Positions 56,745 through 64,000 of a stretch of 64,000 nucleotides of DNA are shown here, piece after piece; the first letter of the stretch is position 1; every line of letters starts with the position of its first letter. The notes below the pieces were generated by a model. It made no database searches and was not told the origin of the DNA. It saw only the letters and a list, made by a program, of their open reading frames with translations. Source of the DNA: JAOEGB01 sp041262585 (GTDB taxonomy: Bacteria; Actinomycetota; Actinomycetes; Streptosporangiales; Streptosporangiaceae); assembly GCF_041262585.1 (NCBI RefSeq), contig NZ_JBGCBZ010000019.1, positions 1-64,000 of the forward strand, read 5' to 3'. A program made the translations under genes and the position numbers.

Positions 56745-58427
56745 ATGACGCCGCTCGACGACTTCCTCGCCTGGTATCTGGCCGAGCATCCGGTCAGAGC
56801 CGCCCTTCTCGGAGCAGACGGATACGACCACACTCTTGGGGATTTCAGCGAAGCCGGGTTCACGGCCAGGGAACGAGCCGCCGAACAGTGGCTGCGCCGC
56901 CTGTCGGTGGACTCCGCCACGCCTGGCCCGACGGGGTCGGGGGCGGACAGGCCCGCCGCGTCGCCCGCGGGTGAGGTCGCCCTGTCGTTCGCGGACGAGC
57001 CCGCCGTGTCGCTCGCGGATGAGATCGACAGAGAGCTCGTCGTCTCCTTCCTGCGCGGATCCGTCGCGAGCGCCCGCTGGCCGGACTGGCGCCGCGACCC
57101 GGCGCCCTATCTCGGGGCGATCTTCGGCTCGATGTTCACGCCGTTCCAGCAGCGGCTCAAGCCGGAGCCGGAGCTCGTCGAGGCCGCCGTCGCGCGGCTG
57201 GCCGAGGTGCCCGCCGTCCTCGCCGCCTGCCGGGCCAACCTCGACCCAGGCCTCGCGGCCGGCCTGCTCGTCAAGCGCGGTCTCGACCAGGCGCGTACGG
57301 CCCGGCGCTTCCTGACCTCGACTCTGCCGGGCGAGGTCCGGGACGCCGATCTGCGGGTGAGGCTCGCGCGGGCCGCCGAGCCCGCCGCCGACGCATTCGA
57401 CGAGCTCGTCACGTTCCTGGAGGGCTTCGAGGCGAGCGGAAGCTGGCGGATGGGGGAGGAGCTCTACTCCACGCTGCTGCGCGAGCGGGAGATGCTCGGC
57501 TACGGCGCGTCGGAGCTGCACGAGAAGGGCCGTAAGGCCTGGGACGAGCTCGACGCCCGGATGCGGGAGGTCGCCACCCGGCTCGGCTCGGGGGAGTCCC
57601 CGGGTGACTGGCGGGCCGCCATGGAGGCCCTGATGGACGACCACCCGCCGACGCTGGAGGCGATGCGGGCGGAGTATGAGGCCGAGACGCTCCGGGCCCG
57701 CGACTTCGTCCGCGACCGCGGCCTGGTGACCTTCCCGGAGGGGGAGGAGTGCCAGGTCCTCCCGTCGCCGGAGTTCCAGCGGCCCATCCTCGCCGTGGCG
57801 AACTACCTCGCGCCGCCGCCCCTGACGACGTCGCGCAGCGGCGTGTTCTTCGTGCCCTTCACGCCGGACGGCTTCACCGGCGAGCAGGTGCGGCAGCGCC
57901 TGCGGACCAACTCGCGCGCCCAGATGCCGTCGATCGCCGTGCACGAGGCCTACCCGGGGCACCACTGGCATCTGGCGTGGATGGCGGGCAGCCCCCGGAC
58001 CGTCCGGAAGGTCTTCCGCACGCCGTACTTCGTGGAGGGCTGGGCGCTCTACGTCGAGAAGATGATGCACGAGCAGGGGTACTTCGACACGCCGGAGACC
58101 GAGCTGGCCCACCTGGACTGCCGGATCTTCCGCGCCGCCCGGATCGTGGTCGACACGGCCCTCCACTGCGGTGAGATGACGATCGCGGAGGCCGAGGAGT
58201 TCATGGCCACCAAGGCGTCGCTGTCGCCGGGGACGGCCGTGGGCGAGGTGAGCCGCTACTGCGCGTGGCCGACCCAGGCTCCGTCGTACCTGACGGGCGC
58301 GCTGGAGATCGAGCGGATCCGGGGCGAGTACCACGGCGATCTCCGGACATTTCATGACACGATCGCCGGTTCCGGTGGCCTCCCCCTGGGTCTGGCCCGC
58401 AAAGCCGTCCTCCCCCCCACCGCGTGA
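56745..58427 (+). CDS. DUF885 family metallopeptidase-like protein
   Basis: A 560-residue DUF885 protein. The zinc site is HEAYPGHH (residues 400-407), an H-E-x-x-P-G-H-H variant of the HExxH motif, with the third ligand probably in the VEGWALYVEKMMHEQGYFDTPETELAHL region. The fold is related to M32/M3 peptidases. A Ser/Pro/Gly-rich insertion lies at about 60-90 (TPGPTGSGADRPAASPAG). No signal peptide. Substrate unknown. The ATG at 56745 is chosen; a GTG at 56721 is also in frame. Confidence 0.85.
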   Translation: MTPLDDFLAWYLAEHPVRAALLGADGYDHTLGDFSEAGFTARERAAEQWLRRLSVDSATPGPTGSGADRPAASPAGEVALSFADEPAVSLADEIDRELVVSFLRGSVASARWPDWRRDPAPYLGAIFGSMFTPFQQRLKPEPELVEAAVARLAEVPAVLAACRANLDPGLAAGLLVKRGLDQARTARRFLTSTLPGEVRDADLRVRLARAAEPAADAFDELVTFLEGFEASGSWRMGEELYSTLLREREMLGYGASELHEKGRKAWDELDARMREVATRLGSGESPGDWRAAMEALMDDHPPTLEAMRAEYEAETLRARDFVRDRGLVTFPEGEECQVLPSPEFQRPILAVANYLAPPPLTTSRSGVFFVPFTPDGFTGEQVRQRLRTNSRAQMPSIAVHEAYPGHHWHLAWMAGSPRTVRKVFRTPYFVEGWALYVEKMMHEQGYFDTPETELAHLDCRIFRAARIVVDTALHCGEMTIAEAEEFMATKASLSPGTAVGEVSRYCAWPTQAPSYLTGALEIERIRGEYHGDLRTFHDTIAGSGGLPLGLARKAVLPPTA

Positions 58428-58430
58428 TGA

Positions 58431-59096
58431 TCACGCGGGAGGGGCGGGAGGGTGGGGTCTCGGGCGGCGGGGGTGGTCCGGCGGGGTGAACGCCCGGGTG
58501 ATGACGTCGGCCAGCTGGGTCTCGGTCAGTACGGCCGGCGTCCCCACGCCGAGGGCCCGGACGTAGACCTCGCAGAGCCACTCCAGCAGCCGGGTGGCCT
58601 CGAACGCCTTCTCCAGGCTCGTCCCGATCGTGATGCCGCCGTGGTTGGCCATGAGCGCGGCCTGCTTGCCCGCCAGCGCCTCCCGGACGTTGGCGGCAAG
58701 CTCCGGCGTGCCGTACGTGGCGTACTCGGCCACGCGTACGGCGCCGCCGAGCAGCAGGGCGTTGTAGTGGATCGGCGGCAGCTCCGTCATGGTCGAGGCG
58801 ACCACGGTGGCGAAGACGGAATGGGTGTGGACCACGGCCCCGGCTCCGGTCGCGGCGTAGACCTCCAGGTGTGTCGGGGTCTCCGACGACGGCGCCAGGT
58901 CGCCCTCGACGATGAAGCCCTCCAGATCGAGGATGGGGCAGTCCTCCGGCCTGAGCCGGTCGAGCGGCACGCCGGAGGGGGTCACCGCGACCAGGTCGCC
59001 GTCCCTCGCACTGAGGTTTCCCGAGGTCCCGATGACGAGGCCGAGGTCCGCGGCACGCCTGCCGTACTCGCACAGTTGCCGGCGCAGCTCCTCCAT
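58431..59096 (-). CDS. Class II aldolase/adducin family protein
   Basis: A 221-residue class II aldolase of the L-fuculose-phosphate aldolase/L-ribulose-5-phosphate epimerase type. Phosphate-binding residues are TSGNLSAR and TPSGVP; zinc ligands are His90 and His92 (VVHTHSV) and His152 (NHGG), with Glu72 (SSETPTH) the catalytic base. The end is a Pro-rich tail. It should cleave a phosphorylated sugar to DHAP plus an aldehyde. It is divergent from ngcE and has a DasR-like site 37 bases upstream of its start, so it may belong to the GlcNAc-controlled set. Confidence 0.88.
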   Translation of the reverse strand: MEELRRQLCEYGRRAADLGLVIGTSGNLSARDGDLVAVTPSGVPLDRLRPEDCPILDLEGFIVEGDLAPSSETPTHLEVYAATGAGAVVHTHSVFATVVASTMTELPPIHYNALLLGGAVRVAEYATYGTPELAANVREALAGKQAALMANHGGITIGTSLEKAFEATRLLEWLCEVYVRALGVGTPAVLTETQLADVITRAFTPPDHPRRPRPHPPAPPA

Positions 59097-59132
59097 GCGG
59101 TGAATCTAGACGATCGCCCGAAATAACTCCAG

Positions 59133-59148
59133 CCTGGTCTATACCAGC
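59133..59148. promoter_or_regulatory. DasR-like site (dre) 1
   Basis: CCTGGTCTATACCAGC matches the DasR consensus ACTGGTCTAGACCACT in most positions, with one central mismatch (ATA for AGA). It lies 37 bases upstream of the aldolase gene. Confidence 0.65.
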
Positions 59149-59158
59149 TAGTCGAGGG

Positions 59159-59188
59159 CCCTGTCATGGGCCGTTTCCCATGACAGGG
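59159..59188. promoter_or_regulatory. Perfect 12-bp inverted repeat between divergent genes
   Basis: CCCTGTCATGGG (59159-59170) and CCCATGACAGGG (59177-59188) are exact inverted repeats with a 6-base loop CCGTTT. It is not followed by T residues and lies between two divergent genes, so it is either an operator for a dimeric regulator or an RNA hairpin in one leader. Confidence 0.55.
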
Positions 59189-59277
59189 TGATCCTACCTT
59201 TGATTAGGTATTTAACCTGGACAAACACCGATATATCCTCTGATCGCTGGCGCGGATTCATCCCAGTCGGATTACGG

Positions 59278-59293
59278 GTTGGTCTAGACCGAC
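59278..59293. promoter_or_regulatory. DasR-like site (dre) 2
   Basis: GTTGGTCTAGACCGAC has the full TGGTCTAGACC core of DasR sites. It lies 10-25 bases upstream of the -35 of the ngcE promoter. Confidence 0.75.
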
Positions 59294-59302
59294 CGGAACA
59301 CC

Positions 59303-59332
59303 TTGACGCCCCTTCTGGGCTGGCCGTACGTT
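59303..59332 (+). promoter_or_regulatory. Sigma-A-type promoter of ngcEFG
   Basis: TTGACG (59303-59308) and TACGTT (59327-59332) are separated by 18 bases. The predicted transcription start falls near 59340, just in front of the ROK-type operator, which would thus block elongation. Confidence 0.6.
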
Positions 59333-59343
59333 CCACCAAACGT

Positions 59344-59360
59344 TTAGGAAACTTTCCTAA
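59344..59360. promoter_or_regulatory. ROK-type operator of ngcEFG
   Basis: TTAGGAAACTTTCCTAA is a perfect palindrome around a central C. Similar motifs are bound by ROK-family sugar regulators in actinobacteria. It lies 24 bases before the ngcE start. A near copy occurs at 22762-22778. Confidence 0.65.
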
Positions 59361-59383
59361 TTGACCCCGCCACAGGAGAGTTG

Positions 59384-60829
59384 ATGACCAACAGCCCCCG
59401 CGAGATCACGCGTCGTCAGATGATGCGCCGCGTCGGCCTCACCGCGCTAGTCGCCGGCCCCGCCGCCGGTTTCCTCAGCTCATGTGCCACCTCGGGTGGC
59501 GACTCGACGCCGTCCGCGGCTCCCACCAGCGCCGCAGCGACCTCGGCCAGCAACCCGTTCGGCGTCAAGGCCGACGCGCCCCTCGAGGTTGTGATCTTCA
59601 AGGGCGGTTACAGCGACGAGTACGCGACCCAGTCGCACGAGCCGCTGTACAAGAAGGAGTTCCCCAAGGCGGAGATCAAGCACCAGGGCATCCAGACGAT
59701 CAGCCAGACCCTGACGCCGCGTTTCGCCAGCAACGACGCGCCCGACGTCGTCAACAACTCCGGCACCGACAACCTGGACGGCGGCGCGCTGATCGCCGCG
59801 GGCCAGCTCCTCGACCTGACGCCGCTGTTCGAGGCCCCCTCGATCGACGACCCGAGCAAGAAGGTCAAGGACACGATCGTCCCGGGCACCATCGAGTCCG
59901 GATTCGGCGGCGACCCGGCCAAGCCGTACACGCTGAACTACGTCTACACGGCCTACGGCCTCTGGTACGACGCGAAGCTGTTCGAGAAGAACAGCTGGAC
60001 CCCGCCGAAGACCTTCGACGAGTTCAAGACCTTCTGCGAGGCCGCCAAGGCCAAGGGCATCACCCCGTTCGCGTACGCCGGCAAGAACGCGTCGTACTAC
60101 GCGTACTGGATGATCCTGATCTCCGCCGCCAAGATCGGCGGCAACCAGGTCCTGATCGACATCGACAACCTCGTCGACAACGCCTGGAACAACGACGCGG
60201 TGAAGCAGGCCGCCGCCGCGTGGGCCGAGATCGGCAAGTATATGGACAAGTCCTTCGAGGGCCTGATCCACACCGAGGTCCAGACCAAGCAGAACCAGGG
60301 CAAGATCGCCCTCTACCCGTCCGGCTCGTGGCTGGAGTCGGAGCAGGCCAAGGACACCCCGGCCGGCTTCGAGTACGCTCTCGCGCCGACCCCCTCGGTG
60401 TCCGCGAGCGACAAGATGCCATACGAGGCGATCCGCGCCGCCGCTGGTGAGCCCTTCGTCGTCCCGTCCAAGGGCAAGAACCCGCAGGGCGGCCTGGAGT
60501 ACCTGCGCGTCATGCTGTCGAAGGAGGCCGCCAAGGCCTTCACCGAGAAGACCAAGAGCCTCACGGTCGTCCTCGACTCCACCGAGGGCCTGACGCTGTC
60601 GCCCGGCCTCACCAGCGTCGCCGCCGCGCAGAAGGCCGCCGGCGCCAACGTGGTGACGTACTCGCTGTTCGAGACCTGGTACAAGGAGCTCGAGACCGAG
60701 CTGCGCAAGCAGACCAACGCTCTGATGTTCGGCCGGATCAGCGCCGACGAGTTCGCCGCCAAGATGCAGAAGGCCGCGGACAAGGCCAAGGCCGACTCCT
60801 CCGTCGCCAAGCAGACCCGGAGCGTGTGA
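59384..60829 (+). CDS. ngcE: N-acetylglucosamine/diacetylchitobiose-binding lipoprotein NgcE
   Basis: A 481-residue sugar-binding lipoprotein. The N-terminus has a twin-arginine-like signal (REITRRQMMRRVGLTALVAG) with lipobox LSSC. The mature region shows NgcE features: LEVVIFKGGYSDEYATQSHEPLYKKEFPKAEIKHQGIQTISQTLTPRF, GTDNLDGGALIAAGQLLDLTPL and LYPSGSWLESEQ. It captures GlcNAc and chitobiose outside the cell for the NgcFG permease; the shared ATPase MsiK would be encoded elsewhere. Two DasR-type sites and a ROK-type site precede it. The ATG at 59384 has ACAGGAGA upstream. Confidence 0.9.
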   Translation: MTNSPREITRRQMMRRVGLTALVAGPAAGFLSSCATSGGDSTPSAAPTSAAATSASNPFGVKADAPLEVVIFKGGYSDEYATQSHEPLYKKEFPKAEIKHQGIQTISQTLTPRFASNDAPDVVNNSGTDNLDGGALIAAGQLLDLTPLFEAPSIDDPSKKVKDTIVPGTIESGFGGDPAKPYTLNYVYTAYGLWYDAKLFEKNSWTPPKTFDEFKTFCEAAKAKGITPFAYAGKNASYYAYWMILISAAKIGGNQVLIDIDNLVDNAWNNDAVKQAAAAWAEIGKYMDKSFEGLIHTEVQTKQNQGKIALYPSGSWLESEQAKDTPAGFEYALAPTPSVSASDKMPYEAIRAAAGEPFVVPSKGKNPQGGLEYLRVMLSKEAAKAFTEKTKSLTVVLDSTEGLTLSPGLTSVAAAQKAAGANVVTYSLFETWYKELETELRKQTNALMFGRISADEFAAKMQKAADKAKADSSVAKQTRSV

Positions 60830-60833
60830 TCCA

Positions 60834-61769
60834 ATGCGGCATGGCAAGCTGTCGCCCGCGGTGCTGAGGAAGTACGGGTTCGTCACCTCTTTCCTCGCGG
60901 TGCCGCTGGTCCTCTACGGGTTCTTCGTGGTCGCGCAGTACCTCCAGGCGTTCCAGATCTCGTTGACCAACTCGAGGGGTATCTCGCCCAACTTCGACTA
61001 CGTCGGCCTGGACAACTTCACCAGGCTGTTCGACGACGAGGTCTTCTGGGCGACGGTCCGGCACCACGGGCTGCTCCTGCTTGCCATGCCGCTGGCCACC
61101 ATCACCATCGCGCTCCTCTTCTCCTTCCTGCTCAACCTGGGCGGCGGGCAGAAGAACGGCCGGATGACCGGTGTGCCGGGGTCGGCCTTCTACAAGGTCG
61201 TCTTCTTCTTTCCGCAGGTCCTGGCCGTCGCGATCGTCGGTGTGCTGTTCCAGGCGATCCTGCGGCCGGACCGGACCGGCGTCATCAACAGCGCGCTCGA
61301 CGCGGTGGGCATCGATCCCGTGGGCTGGCTGATCAACCCCAGCTTGGCCCTGTGGACGATCATCGGCGTCATGGTCTGGCAGGCGGTCGGCTTCTACGTC
61401 GTGCTGTTCTCAGCCGGCATGTCGTCGATCCCCAAGGACGTCTTCGAGGCCGCCGCCCTCGACGGCGCCGGGCGGCTCACGCTGTTCTTCCGGATCACCC
61501 TGCCGCTCCTGTGGGACACCCTGCAGGTCGGCTGGGTCTATCTGGGCATCGCCGCCTTCGACGGCTTCGCCTTGGTCCAGGTGTTGTCGGTGGACCGCGG
61601 GGGCCCCGACAACGCCACGACCGTGCTCCCCCTGGAGATCTGGCGCACGGCCTTCACCTACTCGAAGTACGGCGTCGCGTCCGCGATGGGCGTCGCGCTC
61701 TTCTTCATGACCCTGACGTTCGCGGTGCTCACCCTGCGGGTGACCCGGCGCGAGAGGATCGAGTTCTAG
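60834..61769 (+). CDS. ngcF: NgcF sugar ABC transporter permease
   Basis: A 311-residue permease with six or more transmembrane helices: FVTSFLAVPLVLYGFFVVAQYLQAF at the start, then LLAMPLATITIALLFSFLL, VVFFFPQVLAVAIVGVLF and ALWTIIGVMVWQAVGFYVVL. The EAA loop is VFEAAALDGAGRLTLFFRITLPLLWDT. It forms a pore with NgcG. It begins 4 bases after ngcE with no clear gap, so the operon is tight. Confidence 0.92.
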   Translation: MRHGKLSPAVLRKYGFVTSFLAVPLVLYGFFVVAQYLQAFQISLTNSRGISPNFDYVGLDNFTRLFDDEVFWATVRHHGLLLLAMPLATITIALLFSFLLNLGGGQKNGRMTGVPGSAFYKVVFFFPQVLAVAIVGVLFQAILRPDRTGVINSALDAVGIDPVGWLINPSLALWTIIGVMVWQAVGFYVVLFSAGMSSIPKDVFEAAALDGAGRLTLFFRITLPLLWDTLQVGWVYLGIAAFDGFALVQVLSVDRGGPDNATTVLPLEIWRTAFTYSKYGVASAMGVALFFMTLTFAVLTLRVTRRERIEF

Positions 61770-61771
61770 CC

Positions 61772-62674
61772 ATGGCGACTGACGTGATGCCCGTGGCCTC
61801 AAGCCAGACCTCGACCCGTCCGAAGCCGCGCCGTACGGGCGGCGGAAACGTCTTCGGAGGGCTCTCCCACCTGGCGCTGGTGATCTGGGCGATCCTGGTG
61901 ATCTACCCGATCGTCTGGACGTTCCTGGGGTCCTTCAAGACCAACACCGAGCTCTTCGGCGACAACCCTCTGGCGCTGCCACAGCACTTCGCCTGGGACG
62001 CCTGGGGCCGCGCGTGGGCGAAGGCCCACATCGGGCTCTACATGGTGAACACCATCAAGGTCGTGGCGATCTCCACGTTCCTCACGATGTTGTTCGGCTC
62101 GATGGCCGCCTACGTGCTGGCGAGGTACACCTTCTTCGGCAACCGGGCGATCTATCTGCTGTTCGTCTCCGGCCTGTCGTTCCCGGTGTTCCTCGCCCTC
62201 GCCCCGCTGTGGCTGACGATGAAGAACCTCGGCCTGCTCGGCACGCACACCGGTCTGGTCATCGTCTACGTGGCCTACTCGATGCCGTTCACGGTGTTCT
62301 TCCTCACCGCGTTCTTCAAAACGCTGCCGACCTCGGTCGGCGAAGCCGCGATGATGGACGGCTGCTCGCACACCCGCACGTTCTTCCAGATCATGCTGCC
62401 GATGGCCAAGCCCGGCCTGATCAGCATCACGATCTTCAACGTGCTCGGCCAGTGGAACCAGTACCTGCTGCCGATCGTGCTGCTGCCCGGTGACGCCCAG
62501 GACAAGTGGCTGATCACCCAGGGCGTCGCGAACATCTCAACCAACGCCGGCTACGAGGCCGACTGGGCCGGGCTGTTCGCCGCCCTGAGCATGGCGATCA
62601 TCCCGGTGCTGATCGTCTACATCATCTTCCAGCGCCAGATCCAGTCCGGCCTGACCTCGGGTGCGCTCAAGTAA
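61772..62674 (+). CDS. ngcG: NgcG sugar ABC transporter permease
   Basis: A 300-residue carbohydrate permease of the MalG type: LVIWAILVIYPIVWTFLGSFKTNTELF at the first helix, GLYMVNTIKVVAISTFLTMLFGSMAAYVLARYTF, and the EAA loop VGEAAMMDGCSHTRTFFQIMLPMAKPGLISI. The last helix is PVLIVYIIFQRQIQSGLTSGALK, typical of the MalG family. It starts 2 bases after ngcF. The stop lies in a 13-bp repeat that puts stop codons in three frames. Confidence 0.92.
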   Translation: MATDVMPVASSQTSTRPKPRRTGGGNVFGGLSHLALVIWAILVIYPIVWTFLGSFKTNTELFGDNPLALPQHFAWDAWGRAWAKAHIGLYMVNTIKVVAISTFLTMLFGSMAAYVLARYTFFGNRAIYLLFVSGLSFPVFLALAPLWLTMKNLGLLGTHTGLVIVYVAYSMPFTVFFLTAFFKTLPTSVGEAAMMDGCSHTRTFFQIMLPMAKPGLISITIFNVLGQWNQYLLPIVLLPGDAQDKWLITQGVANISTNAGYEADWAGLFAALSMAIIPVLIVYIIFQRQIQSGLTSGALK

Positions 62675-62700
62675 CCGGGCTCGATAACCGGGCTCGATGA
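62672..62700 (+). repeat. 13-bp tandem repeat with stops in three frames after ngcG
   Basis: Two copies of TAACCGGGCTCGA and a partial third start at the ngcG stop codon. The stops TAA (62672), TAA (62685) and TGA (62698) fall in three different frames because the period is 13. Confidence 0.75.
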
Positions 62701-62750
62701 CTGGGCCCGGCTTATGGCGAAGCCTCCGCCTTTCGTGATGTCCTGAAGGC

Positions 62751-63008
62751 ATGTACGAGGCTTCCGAGTGGCGCCGCGACGGAGAAACCATTCGCCGGAC
62801 CGTGACCGCTCCCGACTTCCGTACGGCTATCGCGATCGTCAACGACATCGCCGAGCAGGCCGAGGCGCTGAACCACCACCCCGACATCGACATCCGATGG
62901 CGGACCCTGCACCTGGCGCTCACCACACACGATGCGGGCGGCCTCACCGACCTGGACTACAAGCTGGCGGCCCGCATCGACGCCATCGTGGCCGACCACC
63001 AGGCGTAG
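62751..63008 (+). CDS. Pterin-4a-carbinolamine dehydratase (PCD/DCoH-like)
   Basis: An 85-residue protein with the PCD fold: WRRDGETIRRTVTAPDFRTAIAIVNDIAEQAEALNHHPDIDIRWRTLHLALTTHDAGGLT, with the conserved H-H-P-D-x-x-x-x-x-x-x-x-x-x-L-x-x-H-D catalytic segment. It dehydrates 4a-hydroxy-tetrahydropterin formed by aromatic amino acid hydroxylases, or acts as a small accessory protein. It starts 76 bases after ngcG. It converges on the spermidine-synthase-like gene with an 18-base gap. Confidence 0.9.
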   Translation: MYEASEWRRDGETIRRTVTAPDFRTAIAIVNDIAEQAEALNHHPDIDIRWRTLHLALTTHDAGGLTDLDYKLAARIDAIVADHQA

Positions 63009-63026
63009 CCGCCCGGGCGTGCGGCG

Positions 63027-63869
63027 TCAGGTGAAGAGCGCCGGGGGCGGGACCGGGGAGAGGACCGCGTCGCCGTCCCGGATGGGCGTGGCGCCGGCGA
63101 CGAACTTCACCAGGTCCTCGTCCGACACGCATCTCGCCTGGGTGAGGCCGCCCGCGGCCTTTCTCGTCAGCGGGCCCACCGGCAGCTCCGCCGGTGAGGC
63201 GGCGACGATCAGGTTGCCGAAGCGGCGGCTTCGCAGGACGCCGGGCTCGCCCAGCAGCGCGACGTGCCGGAAGGCCCCCGCGACGGTGGAGACGAGGCGC
63301 CTGGCGAAGGGCAGCCCCCTCCCGTCCGCCACATTGATCACCAGCGTTCCGGTGGGCCGCAGGATCCGGGCGACCTCCGCCATGTACTCCGCCGTGGCCA
63401 GCTCCACCGGCATCGTGGCGCCCGAGAAGGCGTCCAGCACGAAGAGATCGGCCGACCCGTCCGCCAGCCCGGCCGCGGCCGTACGGCCGTCGAGGACGCG
63501 GACCTTCAGCCGGGGAACGGACTTCAGCCGGAGCTGGTCGCGCACGAGCTGCACCAGCCCCGAGTCGGGCTCGACCACGATGTGCCGGGAGCCGGGCCGC
63601 TTGGCGGAGATGTAGCGGGGGATGGTGCAGGCGCCCCCGCCCACGTGCACGGCGTCGAGCGGGCCCTCGGGCAGGCAGTCGATGACGAGGGCGGCGAGCT
63701 GCACGTAGGAGAACTCGAGGTAGGTCGGGTCGGCCAGGTCAACGTAGGACTGGGGGACGCCCTCCACGCTCAGCATCCAGCCGTCCGGCCGGTCGAGGTC
63801 CCGCAGGAGCTCGACCTCGCCGGAGGTCACAGGGTAACGGCCCGGAACCGGCTGTCTCTCCTTTGGCAC
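63027..63869 (-). CDS. Spermidine synthase-like methyltransferase-fold protein
   Basis: About 280 residues with the polyamine synthase fold: VDLADPTYLEFSYVQLAALVIDCLPEGPLDAVHVGGGACTIPRYISAKRPGSRHIVVEPDSGL (G-G-G-x-x-x-x-P-R motif binding decarboxylated SAM), VRVLDGRTAA and DLFVLDAFSGATMPVELATAEYMAEVARIL (gate-keeping region). Actinobacterial members of this group are often not true polyamine enzymes. The GTG at 63867-63869 has AAAGGAG eight bases upstream; a longer frame from 63914 exists. Confidence 0.85.
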   Translation of the reverse strand: MPKERQPVPGRYPVTSGEVELLRDLDRPDGWMLSVEGVPQSYVDLADPTYLEFSYVQLAALVIDCLPEGPLDAVHVGGGACTIPRYISAKRPGSRHIVVEPDSGLVQLVRDQLRLKSVPRLKVRVLDGRTAAAGLADGSADLFVLDAFSGATMPVELATAEYMAEVARILRPTGTLVINVADGRGLPFARRLVSTVAGAFRHVALLGEPGVLRSRRFGNLIVAASPAELPVGPLTRKAAGGLTQARCVSDEDLVKFVAGATPIRDGDAVLSPVPPPALFT

Positions 63870-63932
63870 CCTTGCGTCTCCTTTGGCGTGATATAAGGCA
63901 CTCGTACCCTCCACGAGAGGTCCGGCCCCCCG

Positions 63933-64000
63933 ATGACAAACCGTATGCGCAAGCGGGTCCTGCTCGCGCTCATGACGGTCGCGGCCACGATCTTCCTCTC
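63933..64000 (+). CDS. Start of a secreted or membrane protein (partial)
   Basis: ATG 63933, with GAGAGG upstream, opens MTNRMRKRVLLALMTVAATI, a basic N-terminus followed by a hydrophobic core typical of a signal peptide. The frame runs off the window end. No further identification is possible. Confidence 0.6.
   Translation, partial: MTNRMRKRVLLALMTVAATIFL

Overview
This is a high-GC actinomycete chromosome segment. The evidence is very GC-rich third codon positions, many GTG and some TTG starts, frequent 4-base ATGA/GTGA gene overlaps, DasR-type operators, an ngcEFG chitin-sugar transporter and a zinc-free L33/L31 pair. The gene set fits Streptosporangiales (a Nonomuraea, Streptosporangium or Microbispora type) better than Streptomyces, but this placement is inference. 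No rRNA, prophage, complete IS element or CRISPR array is visible. There is one tRNA.

Layout. 1-1.4 kb: the tail of an unknown gene, a GNAT acetyltransferase and a YdeI-family protein. 1.4-6.9 kb: an operon of one phosphotransferase and three acyl-CoA dehydrogenases, with a convergent TetR regulator whose operator also lies in front of the operon. 7-10.3 kb: a NERD protein and a MoxR/VWA pair. 10.35-14.2 kb: tRNA-Lys(CTT) followed by an accessory stretch full of gene debris (YdcF, a short HTH protein, an ATPase/epimerase hybrid pseudogene, a DUF1707 protein, a DUF4276 remnant). 14.3-22.1 kb: an SDR and a seven-gene organosulfur operon (sulfonate ABC transporter, DszB-like desulfinase, two flavin monooxygenases, a binding-protein-like protein). 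23-29.6 kb: a polysaccharide deacetylase, then an unusual set of AurF-type diiron oxygenase, two overlapping dCTP-deaminase-like genes, a GT4 glycosyltransferase, a GH3-like protein and a HIT protein. 30-34 kb: remnants of an MFS transporter and a TPR regulator, an SRPBCC protein, a winged-helix protein and a chitin-binding serine protease. 33.8-41.8 kb: a peptide ABC transporter with fused ATPases, bracketed by two paralogous HTH proteins. 42-49.3 kb: phospholipase C, CapA, zinc-free ribosomal proteins with a Zur-like box, Dps, a molybdate regulator and ModA, and a truncated modB joined to an AT-richer Imm26-like immunity gene. 49.4-59 kb: a DHA2 exporter, an alpha/beta hydrolase, a roadblock/PATAN module and housekeeping genes. 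59.1-62.7 kb: ngcEFG behind a dense control region. 62.7-64 kb: PCD, a spermidine-synthase-like protein and the start of a secreted protein.

How genes work together. A GlcNAc/chitin theme recurs: ngcEFG with DasR-type and ROK-type operators, a NodB deacetylase with a similar ROK-type operator upstream, a GH3-like protein and a protease with a chitin-binding module. A sulfur-scavenging theme fills 15.4-22.1 kb.

The best candidate for an undescribed system is 24.3-29.6 kb. All seven AurF diiron ligands are present. The two dCTP-deaminase-like proteins have lost complementary halves of the active site: one keeps GRSSxxR but has Met for the catalytic Glu, and the other keeps the Glu but has lost GRSSxxR. 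The nearby GH3 protein lacks the usual Asp nucleophile. I infer a biosynthetic or modification pathway built partly from repurposed enzymes, possibly with a hetero-oligomeric Dcd-like enzyme.
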